Shown in pieces: positions 1 through 7,057 of a DNA stretch of 11,145 bases. The notes under the pieces were generated by a model. That model was given only the letters and a program-made list of their open reading frames with translations. It searched no databases and was not told the DNA's origin. This DNA comes from Crenothrix polyspora (lineage in GTDB: Bacteria > Pseudomonadota > Gammaproteobacteria > Methylococcales > Methylomonadaceae): contig CAMDOP010000088.1 in NCBI GenBank assembly GCA_945903675.1, positions 1 to 11,145 of the forward strand, given 5' to 3'. A program made the position numbers and the translations under genes. Position 1 is the first letter of the stretch; each line of letters starts with the position of its first letter.

Positions 1-212
1 GCATTGCCTTGATTGTTACGAATAATGTTTTCATTACCATAACGATTTGGACTATTTTCAAAATTGAGCGGGCTGTTCTGAAAATTATTAGGTGAGTTTT
101 CAAAATTGAGTGGGCTATTATTATAATTAAGGGGGTTATTGTTAAAATCAGTGCTATCAGCAATCGAGGTGCTTGATATAAGTGACAAAATGAGCGATGT
201 AAAAATTTTCAT
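1..212 (-). CDS. Exported NSPxN-repeat protein, 3' end beyond the window
   Basis: An open frame starts with ATG at 212 and runs off the left edge, giving 70 complete codons. The first 18 residues form a signal peptide (MKIF, hydrophobic core, cleavage after SIA). After it comes a repeated motif with consensus NSPLNFE: NNPLNYN, NSPLNFE, NSPNNFQ, NSPLNFE and NSPNRYG follow each other at seven-residue spacing. The protein is rich in Asn, Ser and Pro and has no cysteine in the visible part, so an extended repetitive surface or periplasmic structure is likely. A GGA lies about 8 nt before the ATG. The Sel1 gene ends 37 nt upstream on the same strand, so it is probably the last or a later gene of the nuclease/Sel1 operon. 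I recognise the repeat as a recurring bacterial pattern but know no function for it. Coding status is well supported; function is unknown. Confidence 0.8.
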   Translation of the reverse strand, partial: MKIFTSLILSLISSTSIADSTDFNNNPLNYNNSPLNFENSPNNFQNSPLNFENSPNRYGNENIIRNNQGN

Positions 213-249
213 ATTAATTTCCGATAAAAAAGAACGGGGACATTAACCA

Positions 250-2181
250 TCAAAGTTTATTGGCTTTATTTAACTCAAGCTTAGCTCTAATGACTTTTAG
301 ATGATCCTCTGCATCCATTATATTTGTGTTATTTTCATACTCAACGCCATCGGCAACAGCCCTTTGGTAAAAATCTGCCGCTTTAACTAAGTCTTGTTTA
401 ACCCCGAAACCATACTCATACAACAAACCCAGATGAACAAATCCTTCAAATTCAGGGTAGTCATGATTAATGGACAATTGATACCATTTAAGCGCTTCAA
501 GATAATCCTGCTTAACTCCTTTACCTTCTTCAAACATAAGCCCCAAATTGTATTGGGCTGATGGGGAATTATTGTCGGCTGCTAGCCTGTATAAATTAAA
601 CGCTTTTTCATAATCTTGTTCTACACCTTTGCCCTCTTTATACATACTCGCCAAAGCGTTTTGCCCAAATACATTTTTTTGATCGGCAGATAATCTGTAT
701 AAACGAACGGCTTCTGCATAATCTTTTTTTACTCCTTTACCTTCTTCATACATATTGCCTAAAGTTGCTTGGCTAGTCCCATAACCTTGATCAGACGATA
801 ATTTGTAAAAATGAAGTGCTTTCTTGTAACTTTGCTTTACGCCTAATCCATCTTCATACATATCACCCAAAGATTCGAGAGCTGCAGTAACCCCATTACC
901 TGCAGCTAAGCGATACCATTTGATAGCTTCTTTATAGCTTTTCTCAACACCTTCTCCTGCCTCATACATACGGCCAATAAGCCATTGGCTAGGAGCGTTG
1001 CCTTGGGCTGCTGATAAGCGAAATAATCTAATCGCCTCCTCATAATCTTGTTTGACTCCTTGTCCTTTTTTATATCTATCAGCAAGAAAATATTGTGCTT
1101 TATCATAGCCCTGGTCGGCTGATAATCGGAACCATGATGCTGCCTCAACGTAATCTTTTTTTACACCTTCCCCATACAAATAGGCTGCACCTAGCATAAA
1201 CTGTCCATTTGGACTTTCTTGATCAGCGGCTAATTTGATTAATCTTACTGCTTCTTTGTAATCTTGTGGCACACCTAGTCCTTTACGATACATAAGCGCT
1301 AAATCATATTGCGCTTCGGAGTATCCTTGTTTTACTGCTAGTTTATATAGTCGCAGTGCTTCGCTGTAATTCTGCTCAACTCCCTTACCATCTTCGTAAA
1401 GATTAGCTAAGACTGTTTGCCCAACTTTATTACCTGTATTAGCAGAGAGTGTATATAGTCTTGCTGCCTCTATATAATTTTGCTTAACGCCTATACCTTT
1501 TTCATACATATTACCTAAACTGTAACAGGCATCATTGTTACGTTGATCAACAGATAATCGAAAAAGCCTCGCCGCTTCTATAAAATCTTGTTTAACACCA
1601 GTGCCATCTTCATACATCCTACCTAGGCCAAATTGCCCTTGATCATCGTTTTGCTCAGCTGATTTCTTAAACCACTTAAATGCTTCATTATCATTTTGAG
1701 TAACCCCTTGCCCTCGCCAGTAAGCAAACCCCAATTTATCTTGTCCATAAGCATCTCCTTGTTCGGCCGACAATCGGAACCATTTAGCCGCTTCTTTATA
1801 ATCTTGCGTGACACCTGCACCTTGCCTATAAGCAAAGCCGAGTCGGTACTGCCCATCTGAATTACCTTGTGCCGCAGACAATCGATATAATCGGACTGCC
1901 TCCTTTAAGTCTTTCTTTACGCCTTCCGTGCCGTATTGATGCATAAAGCCGAGATTACTTTGTGCTTTAGGATCACCTTGTTTAGCTTTTTCTAAGTTGA
2001 TTTTAAGCTTAGCTGACGGAGTGGCTTCGTGTTGTCCACTAGAATCAACAGGTGTGATATTTACTGTATTATTTTCAGTCTCAGAGCTTTGTTTGGCTAG
2101 ATTTGCTTGCTCATGAGGAGTTGTGCAGCCAATCACTAATAAGGTGACTGTAAGTGCTGTTATTTTCTTTAATTGATTCAT
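250..2181 (-). CDS. Sel1-repeat lipoprotein (15 repeats)
   Basis: A 643-aa protein. The chosen ATG at 2181 puts a lipoprotein signal directly at the N terminus (MNQLKK, hydrophobic stretch, V-I-G-C with Cys19 as the lipidated residue). The frame stays open upstream, but those codons lie inside the nuclease gene and would bury the signal. After a linker of about 45 residues come 15 consecutive 36-residue Sel1-like repeats (TPR-related). Typical elements are A-Q-G-N, L-G-x-M-Y-x-x-G-x-G-V-x-Q-D-Y and E-A-x-x-L-Y-R-L-S. A degenerate 16th repeat and a charged tail end the protein. Sel1 arrays form superhelical protein-binding scaffolds, so the expected role is an envelope-anchored adaptor. It starts 19 nt after the nuclease stop, implying one operon, although no clear Shine-Dalgarno is visible, so translation may depend on coupling. 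The partner is not predictable from sequence. Confidence 0.93.
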   Translation of the reverse strand: MNQLKKITALTVTLLVIGCTTPHEQANLAKQSSETENNTVNITPVDSSGQHEATPSAKLKINLEKAKQGDPKAQSNLGFMHQYGTEGVKKDLKEAVRLYRLSAAQGNSDGQYRLGFAYRQGAGVTQDYKEAAKWFRLSAEQGDAYGQDKLGFAYWRGQGVTQNDNEAFKWFKKSAEQNDDQGQFGLGRMYEDGTGVKQDFIEAARLFRLSVDQRNNDACYSLGNMYEKGIGVKQNYIEAARLYTLSANTGNKVGQTVLANLYEDGKGVEQNYSEALRLYKLAVKQGYSEAQYDLALMYRKGLGVPQDYKEAVRLIKLAADQESPNGQFMLGAAYLYGEGVKKDYVEAASWFRLSADQGYDKAQYFLADRYKKGQGVKQDYEEAIRLFRLSAAQGNAPSQWLIGRMYEAGEGVEKSYKEAIKWYRLAAGNGVTAALESLGDMYEDGLGVKQSYKKALHFYKLSSDQGYGTSQATLGNMYEEGKGVKKDYAEAVRLYRLSADQKNVFGQNALASMYKEGKGVEQDYEKAFNLYRLAADNNSPSAQYNLGLMFEEGKGVKQDYLEALKWYQLSINHDYPEFEGFVHLGLLYEYGFGVKQDLVKAADFYQRAVADGVEYENNTNIMDAEDHLKVIRAKLELNKANKL

Positions 2182-2200
2182 GATTATTAGTATTGCTGAA

Positions 2201-2932
2201 TTATTTCGTAGATGTTGGTCTGCACAGTTTTTCACAAGGAATGCCGTCGCCATCTCCATCTATACGGGTTAAGCCGCATTGATTTAAATAGAACTTGGCT
2301 TCCTCACAAGAGTTCATTTCTTTGCAATAGTGTTTATCACCACAGGCGGCATTCTTATTAATAGGAGTGAGAGGTTCTACTGGAGAAGTCGTTGCCTTCC
2401 TAGCTTCCTTCTGCTTGCCTCCATGGCGATAGTCCCAAGGAGCCATAGGATTGGCATCAACCCATAAACCTACCTTAGACTGACGAGCAGCTTCTTCTAG
2501 TGACAGCAATGATTGGTTGTGCAGATACTTCTGATAAACCCACGCCATACCGAGCTTAATTTGTTCTTTATTAGCATCTAAGTCGTTAACGAATAGTGTG
2601 CCGACAGTACGACCATATTTATCTATGGTTTCTTTCTCAACTTTAATAGTTTTATTGAAGACCATTTCTGACAAGGACTGTTTTGATTGCTGTCCAAATG
2701 CTTGGTCTAGTTCCGGTGCATCAATTTGAGCTAAGCGAACTTTAATCTCGCGATTGCCTGCCATCAACAAAGTTATAGTATCGCCATCATGAACGCCGAC
2801 TACTCGTCCTTCAAGCATCTCTCCAGCGTATGTGGAAAAGCTGCTGATAAGAAGTAAGAAGTAAAAAGCAGGGTATACTCTCGCAACTTTATGTTGATAA
2901 GTTTGATTTTGATTGATCCACCAAAACCGCAT
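2201..2932 (-). CDS. Secreted thermonuclease (SNase fold) with Excalibur domain
   Basis: A 243-aa protein with an N-terminal signal peptide that has an unusually long, basic n-region (about 19 residues), then a hydrophobic core and cleavage near TYA at 36. Residues 40-168 are a staphylococcal-nuclease-like domain. The catalytic set is recognisable by motif: DGDT at 49-52, R66 and D71-A-P-E74 in KVRLAQIDAPE, and R108 in DKYGR. These match D21, R35, D40, E43 and R87 of S. aureus nuclease. A linker leads to an Excalibur domain at 197-237 with six cysteines (197, 203, 209, 219, 233, 237) and the acidic loop DGDGDG at 225-230, a predicted calcium site. The expected activity is Ca-dependent phosphodiester cleavage of DNA or RNA outside the cytoplasm. 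AAGGA about 6 nt before the ATG is a good ribosome binding site. It lies between the four-Cys protein and the Sel1 lipoprotein on the same strand. Confidence 0.95.
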   Translation of the reverse strand: MRFWWINQNQTYQHKVARVYPAFYFLLLISSFSTYAGEMLEGRVVGVHDGDTITLLMAGNREIKVRLAQIDAPELDQAFGQQSKQSLSEMVFNKTIKVEKETIDKYGRTVGTLFVNDLDANKEQIKLGMAWVYQKYLHNQSLLSLEEAARQSKVGLWVDANPMAPWDYRHGGKQKEARKATTSPVEPLTPINKNAACGDKHYCKEMNSCEEAKFYLNQCGLTRIDGDGDGIPCEKLCRPTSTK

Positions 2933-2973
2933 ATTATTTCCTTAATAAATAATTTGGCGTACTAAGCACTCAT

Positions 2974-3228
2974 TTATTTAGATTCAAAATCTTTTGCCAC
3001 AGAGTCGCAGTATTTAAATTTTTCCCCTTCACAGTCGGTAAGGCAGAATCCTAATTTCATTTTAAGCTCCTGATATACCTTATCTTTAGCCAATAAAGAT
3101 ACCTGTTCACTATTATTCATATTATTTACAGCTCGTTGAACAGCCTCAAAACCCATTGAACATAAATAGCCCTCGGCAGCTAAAGATACAACAGGCATTA
3201 AAGCTATAACAAATATTAAATATTTCAT
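2974..3228 (-). CDS. Small exported four-cysteine protein
   Basis: An 84-aa protein that I do not recognise. The ATG at 3228 is preferred over an in-frame start ten codons upstream because AGGA sits 5-6 nt before it and a textbook signal peptide follows (MKYLIF, hydrophobic core, cleavage near SLA-AEG). The mature part of about 67 residues has four cysteines (GYLCS, then GFC, TDC and KYC close together near the C terminus), consistent with two disulfides in the periplasm. It is charged and probably helical in the middle. It is the first gene after a candidate promoter at 3271-3298 and precedes the nuclease gene by 41 nt, so it is likely the first gene of the nuclease/Sel1 operon. A folding partner, inhibitor or accessory of the nuclease is possible but is guesswork. 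Confidence 0.75.
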   Translation of the reverse strand: MKYLIFVIALMPVVSLAAEGYLCSMGFEAVQRAVNNMNNSEQVSLLAKDKVYQELKMKLGFCLTDCEGEKFKYCDSVAKDFESK

Positions 3229-3270
3229 AAATTCCTCTTGGTTAGTTTGGCTGACCATAATTGACCAGAA

Positions 3271-3298
3271 AATATAAAGGGTAGAGTTAGATCATCAA
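3271..3298 (-). promoter_or_regulatory. Candidate sigma70-type promoter for the nuclease/Sel1 operon
   Basis: Reading on the minus strand, TTGATG at 3298-3293 and TATATT at 3276-3271 are separated by 16 nt. This is a fair match to -35 and -10 boxes and would start transcription about 35 nt before the small four-Cys gene. It lies in the 122-bp gap after hxsC, which otherwise shows no clear terminator hairpin. The prediction is by eye only. Confidence 0.4.
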
Positions 3299-3350
3299 CG
3301 AATCACTACTTAAGCTATAAATTTATTTTTGTATACTTAGGGGCTTATAA

Positions 3351-4502
3351 TCAAATGGCATGAATATGATCACTCACTTTTTTTAAATTAGAAGAGAAGA
3401 ATCCACCGCATTGCTGTTGAGCGGAACAACTAGAACATTCATCTAAATAATCATTCTTCCAGTCGCTAATAGAACTCGCTGAAAAACGTCTGATAGACTC
3501 AGGGATGACACATAAAGGCGTGTTATAAATTGATACTCGCATTTTTGCAGTAGCTAATGTTTCAACAGCTTCTTTCAATTCATTTCTGTAATCATAAGGA
3601 TCAACCCATAATCCTTCCAAATTAGATTTAGCAAAGCCCATGAGTTCTAAACCCATTAATGCCACATGATCTACAAACAATAAATTTCTAGCTATGAATT
3701 CAGCTAACTTAGGTAGCCGGTGATAGTTTTCTTTATGAATAACAATGCGAATCTCTACTGGAACCTTACAACGCTTTAAATTCAAAATGCCACGAATAGT
3801 TTCGTCAAAAGCATTGTCAGCTTGAACTATAAAATCATGTAACTGTGAGTAGTCAGCATATAACGGTATGCCAATCATCACATCAGGGTGTTTAACGTTA
3901 GCGACTTTAATCGCTAAATTAAGGTCTTTAAAGTTTCTTCCATTTGAAAGGATATGTAGAGCTGTATTTGGAAGATGATTTTTTGTCGCTTGTACCAATC
4001 GTATAAAGTCATCACCCCATAGCGTAGGTTCTCCCCCAGTAATCATGATTTCATGCGTATCAGGATGTAATAGAGGTAACGCTGTAAGCATATCATCAAC
4101 GAGATAATGATCATCAATATCTCGTGGTGGCTGTGAACACATAATGCAAAATGAATTACAGCGTTCAGTGACTAAAAATGAATTAGTATTTGCTTCTTTA
4201 CGATATAAAGCATCAATTTTTAAATTTTCAGGATAAAACTTGATGACGTCATGATTTTTTAAGTAGCGTAATTCAGGGGCTAAGCGGATTCCATTTTCAA
4301 TAGATGAAAGCTCCTCATCATGGCAAAACAGTATTAACCCAAATCCTTCAGGAATAATTTGTTCTGGATTTGTTACTATCAATATTTGCTTTGAACGCAG
4401 GGCGTTAGGCAAATCAATATTACTTGTTATTTTTGCGATGAAAGGAGCCGTATGGCTAATAATGCCCAAAGGATTATTATCTTTAGAATGTAAATTAATC
4501 AT
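3351..4502 (-). CDS. hxsC: HxsC, radical SAM maturase of the His-Xaa-Ser system
   Basis: A 383-aa radical SAM protein. The cluster motif CNSFCIMC places C115, C119 and C122 as ligands of the 4Fe-4S cluster that cleaves S-adenosylmethionine. GGEP at 156-159 is the usual SAM-binding motif, in the context MITGGEPTLWGDD. About 110 residues precede the radical SAM core, more than in minimal family members, and fit the HxsC type. The C terminus carries C356-x2-C359-x5-C365-GG, suggesting an auxiliary Fe-S site. Its ATG overlaps the hxsB stop in ATGA, so translation is coupled. Together with HxsB it belongs to the paired radical SAM enzymes defined computationally as the Hxs system. The reaction is unknown. 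The likely substrate is the HxS tail of HxsA, a cytoplasmic modification before export. The call rests on motifs plus the full set of neighbours. Confidence 0.9.
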   Translation of the reverse strand: MINLHSKDNNPLGIISHTAPFIAKITSNIDLPNALRSKQILIVTNPEQIIPEGFGLILFCHDEELSSIENGIRLAPELRYLKNHDVIKFYPENLKIDALYRKEANTNSFLVTERCNSFCIMCSQPPRDIDDHYLVDDMLTALPLLHPDTHEIMITGGEPTLWGDDFIRLVQATKNHLPNTALHILSNGRNFKDLNLAIKVANVKHPDVMIGIPLYADYSQLHDFIVQADNAFDETIRGILNLKRCKVPVEIRIVIHKENYHRLPKLAEFIARNLLFVDHVALMGLELMGFAKSNLEGLWVDPYDYRNELKEAVETLATAKMRVSIYNTPLCVIPESIRRFSASSISDWKNDYLDECSSCSAQQQCGGFFSSNLKKVSDHIHAI

Positions 4503-5971
4503 GAACGCACCCAGCTCAATAGTATCTTTCGTGCTTCTGGGTCATCTTCTAGTAATGAAATGACATGGCGGAATATTTTCATATTTTTACTGCAAAAACC
4601 ACTCAGGGCTTTATTACCAACCACATCACCTTGAGTTGCATAATGATAGACTGGGTCAGTACCACAATAGGGGAGAAAGCCGCAGTCAGCGCACATCGGT
4701 ATGCTTTCTGATAAAGAGGCTTCTAAAGTATCAAGTAAGACATCAGATAATATAATATCTTCGTAGCTATCGGTGTGAACATTCCCTAGACGAAACTTCT
4801 TATCACCCATTTCCGCGAGCATACGAGCCTCATCTGAGGCATATACATCTCCATCATAGTTATAAACAATGGCTGATATTCCTGCTCCAGTGGGAGACTG
4901 TAAATCAACATACCCAGTACTGAAGGGAGACAACAACTTATTAATAATCAATTCAGTATATATTTCTACAAATCTATAACCTTGCTTATTAATTTCTAGG
5001 ACATAATCCAAGCCTTCTTTATAAAACTCAAACCAACGGTCTATGTCATATTTATAAGCTTGCCTTGTTTTTACTGCAAAACCATAAGGGCTAAGCGGCC
5101 TTAAAAATATACAATCCAGATTGTTCTCTAAATAAGTATCAATAATGGCTTTTACGTTTGGTAGACTTTTTTCTGTCGTTGTCATTAAGGCACCTATCTT
5201 GTCGTTACCTAAGACTGACTGTGTTTTCTTAATACCTTCAACAGTTAATTGATAACCATTTTGCCCTGGGCGCGGACGGTTAGCATTGTGTAGTTTTTCT
5301 GGACCATCCAGAGAGGTGGATAAGCAAATGTTATGTTCAATGCAAAATGCAAGAATCTCATCTGTTAACAAACTAAGGTTTGTAGTAATGACAAATTGTA
5401 AGTCTTTATTGTGCGCGGCATTTCTTAACTTTGCTGTAGCAACAATGTACTGAATTAGCTTGAAATTCAGTAAAGGCTCACCACCTTGGAATTCAATTTT
5501 AATTGCTGGAGACGGGCTTTTAAAGACTAAATCTAATGCCTTGTCTGCGGTTTCTTCAGACATATCAAAAGCATTTTTATCATCAGTTTGCCGTGATACT
5601 TGGCAATACTGGCAGGTGTAATCACAGCGGAGGGAGACAACAAAGAGGTGCAGAGCTGTAAATTGTGATATTCGTTGTGCTTTAGTCCTGTACTTAAGTG
5701 CTAGTAAATCAAGCGCAACATTAGAATCATCATCAATTAAAAACCCTTTAGATTTCAGATCATGATAAAAATCTGAATTTCTAGCGAGTCTCTTTTTAAT
5801 ATAATCACTAAGCTGTGGACGAGTGATAACTAAGAATTCACCCACATCATTGCTTAATACATAACGATCTTTATCTAAAGTAGCAAATCTCGCTGGCAGT
5901 AATTCATAAGAACCATCAGTAGACTGATCAAATGCTTCAATTAATTTAAACTTCTTCCCTAATAGTGACAT
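4499..5971 (-). CDS. hxsB: HxsB, radical SAM/SPASM maturase of the His-Xaa-Ser system
   Basis: A 490-aa protein. An N-terminal region of about 100 residues, possibly a precursor-recognition segment, precedes the radical SAM motif CDYTCQYC (C116, C120, C123), which contains the CxxxCxxC motif. QGGEP ends at 166. The C terminus has a SPASM-like arrangement C427-x2-C430-x5-C436 and a further C460, residues that bind auxiliary Fe-S clusters in peptide-modifying enzymes such as anaerobic sulfatase-maturating enzymes. These features fit HxsB. Its ATG shares one base with the hxsD stop (TAATG), and its stop overlaps the hxsC start. The context argues for a complex or sequential action of HxsB, HxsC and HxsD on HxsA. 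Which enzyme does what cannot be told from sequence, and no product structure is known to me. Confidence 0.93.
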   Translation of the reverse strand: MSLLGKKFKLIEAFDQSTDGSYELLPARFATLDKDRYVLSNDVGEFLVITRPQLSDYIKKRLARNSDFYHDLKSKGFLIDDDSNVALDLLALKYRTKAQRISQFTALHLFVVSLRCDYTCQYCQVSRQTDDKNAFDMSEETADKALDLVFKSPSPAIKIEFQGGEPLLNFKLIQYIVATAKLRNAAHNKDLQFVITTNLSLLTDEILAFCIEHNICLSTSLDGPEKLHNANRPRPGQNGYQLTVEGIKKTQSVLGNDKIGALMTTTEKSLPNVKAIIDTYLENNLDCIFLRPLSPYGFAVKTRQAYKYDIDRWFEFYKEGLDYVLEINKQGYRFVEIYTELIINKLLSPFSTGYVDLQSPTGAGISAIVYNYDGDVYASDEARMLAEMGDKKFRLGNVHTDSYEDIILSDVLLDTLEASLSESIPMCADCGFLPYCGTDPVYHYATQGDVVGNKALSGFCSKNMKIFRHVISLLEDDPEARKILLSWVRS

Positions 5972-6249
5972 TACTCAATGAGACCAGTATTAGAGAAAGC
6001 ATTCGCTAGAATTAATGTCCGAATATTTGCGGTTTCTTTTGATAAAGTATCCCTTAAATCTTGATCCAAAACTTCATTTTTAACTCTAGCTACCCAATCA
6101 TCTTGTGTTTTAGATTGGATTTGAACGGCAATAACATTGTCTTTTACTTGGATATCAAACGAGCACTTGTCAGTAAATCGATACAGTGCCCTCTTAACGG
6201 TCTCAAGAGAAAAGACGTTAGCATCAAAGGTGATAACGTCTTCGTTCAT
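5971..6249 (-). CDS. hxsD: HxsD, small partner protein of the His-Xaa-Ser system
   Basis: A 92-aa acidic protein. The frame is open further upstream, but those codons overlap hxsA. The ATG at 6249, 4 nt after the hxsA stop, gives the family's usual length. The segment EVLDQDLRDTLSKET resembles the LLNDYxLRE signature by which the HxsD family was named, and it is followed by ANIRTLILANAFS, also characteristic. The first half (FDANVFSLETVKRALYRF) resembles a small beta-alpha fold. There is one cysteine and no signal peptide, so it acts in the cytoplasm. By analogy with small partner proteins of other radical SAM peptide pathways it may bind and present the HxsA precursor to HxsB and HxsC; this is inference. 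The stop codon shares a base with the hxsB start (TAATG), indicating translational coupling. Confidence 0.88.
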   Translation of the reverse strand: MNEDVITFDANVFSLETVKRALYRFTDKCSFDIQVKDNVIAVQIQSKTQDDWVARVKNEVLDQDLRDTLSKETANIRTLILANAFSNTGLIE

Positions 6250-6253
6250 TTTC

Positions 6254-6496
6254 TTAGTAACGAGATGAAGCGTGGGAAGAGTGCGAGCTATGTGAACTAT
6301 GAGAGCCATGAGCGGCGACAAATAGACCTTTATCATTTGCTCTTTCTAAAACAAATGGGGTTTGAGCTTGAAAGCTCTGTTGTATTACAGCCATTTCTGG
6401 GAGTTTAGCTGAGACACTCTCAGGTAAAGCAGCACTTGCATCAACAGCAAGAGTTGCAGCTAATAAAGCAACCGAAGTTAAAAACGTTTTTTTCAT
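6254..6496 (-). CDS. hxsA: HxsA-type precursor with five C-terminal His-Xaa-Ser triplets
   Basis: An 80-aa protein. The ATG at 6496 has GGAG 8 nt upstream and starts a clear Sec signal peptide (MKKTFL, Ala/Leu core, cleavage near ASA-ALP at 22). A middle segment of about 35 residues follows, without cysteine. The C terminus reads in triplets HGS-HSS-HSS-HSS-HAS and ends SRY. This His-Xaa-Ser array is the hallmark and presumed modification target of the Hxs system. The number of triplets is small; as I recall, classical HxsA proteins carry longer arrays, so this may be the short HxsA2-like variant. It is the first gene of the operon, 4 nt before hxsD. The precursor is probably modified in the cytoplasm by HxsB/HxsC and then exported. 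The final activity (metal binding, cofactor or signalling peptide) is unknown. Confidence 0.88.
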   Translation of the reverse strand: MKKTFLTSVALLAATLAVDASAALPESVSAKLPEMAVIQQSFQAQTPFVLERANDKGLFVAAHGSHSSHSSHSSHASSRY

Positions 6497-6553
6497 AATA
6501 ATGCTCCAAAAAAGTTGTTCATTAATGAAATAGTGCAATCTGCATAGGTAAAG

Positions 6554-6581
6554 ATATTACTGAACCTTAACTGATGTAACA
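6554..6581 (-). promoter_or_regulatory. Possible promoter of the hxs operon
   Basis: On the minus strand TAATAT (6559-6554) would serve as -10, with TGTTAC (6581-6576) 16 nt further upstream as a weak -35. It would give a leader of about 50 nt before hxsA. The -10 is good and the -35 poor, so an activator may be needed, or the true start lies elsewhere in this 288-bp divergent intergenic region (6497-6784). That region otherwise holds the leader of the plus-strand lipoprotein gene and no further ORF that I can support. Confidence 0.3.
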
Positions 6582-6708
6582 CTTTCCTTTGCATTACAAG
6601 TGGTACAACTAATTAACACAGCAGAATAAAGTATCCATGAATAATGGATTGAGAATCCCTTTTAACCTATTAACGATACTCTTTATAAAAATTTAAAACT
6701 ATATTTAT

Positions 6709-6784
6709 ATTATTGAAATGGGAAAAAATGGCAACTCCGATAAATGGAGATACCTATGTGGCTTTTACCCGCAGGAGTTAAGTA
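6709..6784 (+). promoter_or_regulatory. -10 box and structured leader of the small lipoprotein gene
   Basis: TATTAT at 6709-6714 is a good -10 element, with no convincing -35 upstream. The leader that would follow, of about 60 nt, contains AACTCC at 6733-6738. It can pair with GGAG at 6746-6749, forming a small hairpin with a 7-nt loop, or with all of GGAGTT at 6774-6779, which is the gene's Shine-Dalgarno sequence. The two pairings exclude each other, so the leader could switch ribosome access. I could not match it to a known riboswitch class. The pairing is seen in the sequence; the regulatory role is inference. Confidence 0.35.
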
Positions 6785-7057
6785 ATGAACAAGATTCTTT
6801 TAATACTATCTTTTGTCTTACTTACTGCTTGTGGACCTAAGCATATCAATGTTGCTGTTGATACTCTTGTTATTGAATATCAGGCTAAGTACGAGAAAGA
6901 TATAGCCAACTGCACCAATATAATGATGACTTACAATCTTACTGATGAACACCTTATTAAAGCGGGTTATACAGCTATAATCGCGGAAAGCTCAGTTGCA
7001 GGTATAGCATTAATCGCTGGGGACTACCAGCACAGAGACGGCATTTATAGCCTCTGA
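6785..7057 (+). CDS. Small lipoprotein of unknown function
   Basis: A 90-aa frame. It starts 5 nt after a strong ribosome binding site (GGAG within GCAGGAGTTAAGTA). The N terminus is a classic lipoprotein signal: MNKILLILSF, then L-T-A-C with Cys16 as the lipidated residue and Gly at +2, which favours the outer membrane. The mature part is unfamiliar, with one more Cys (DIANC) and a hydrophobic segment near AIIAESSVAGIALIAG. The last 48 nt overlap the 3' end of a minus-strand ORF. The final residues (YQHRDGIYSL) look less protein-like, and a different plus-strand frame stays open from about 7014 to 7167, so a frameshifted or shortened C terminus is possible. It is divergent from hxsA and may or may not be linked to it. 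The start is well supported; the end is uncertain. Confidence 0.62.
   Translation: MNKILLILSFVLLTACGPKHINVAVDTLVIEYQAKYEKDIANCTNIMMTYNLTDEHLIKAGYTAIIAESSVAGIALIAGDYQHRDGIYSL

Noticed and set aside
250..1990. Periodic sequence of about 108 nt, considered as a CRISPR-like or minisatellite array
   Set aside because: The period equals one 36-residue Sel1 repeat, and the copies are diverged at DNA level. It is simply the coding sequence of the repeat protein.
2182..2259. N-terminal extension of the Sel1 protein by 26 residues
   Set aside because: It would lie within the end of the nuclease gene and place the lipoprotein signal internally. The start at 2181 gives a proper lipoprotein N terminus.
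6061..6408. Plus-strand open frame of 115 codons opposite hxsD and hxsA
   Set aside because: It is antisense to two well-supported Hxs genes, its ribosome binding site is poor and its product is unconvincing.
6721..6784. c-di-GMP-I (GEMM) riboswitch ahead of the lipoprotein gene
   Set aside because: There is a GGCAA segment and a small hairpin, but the conserved GACGCAAAGCC part of the motif is absent.
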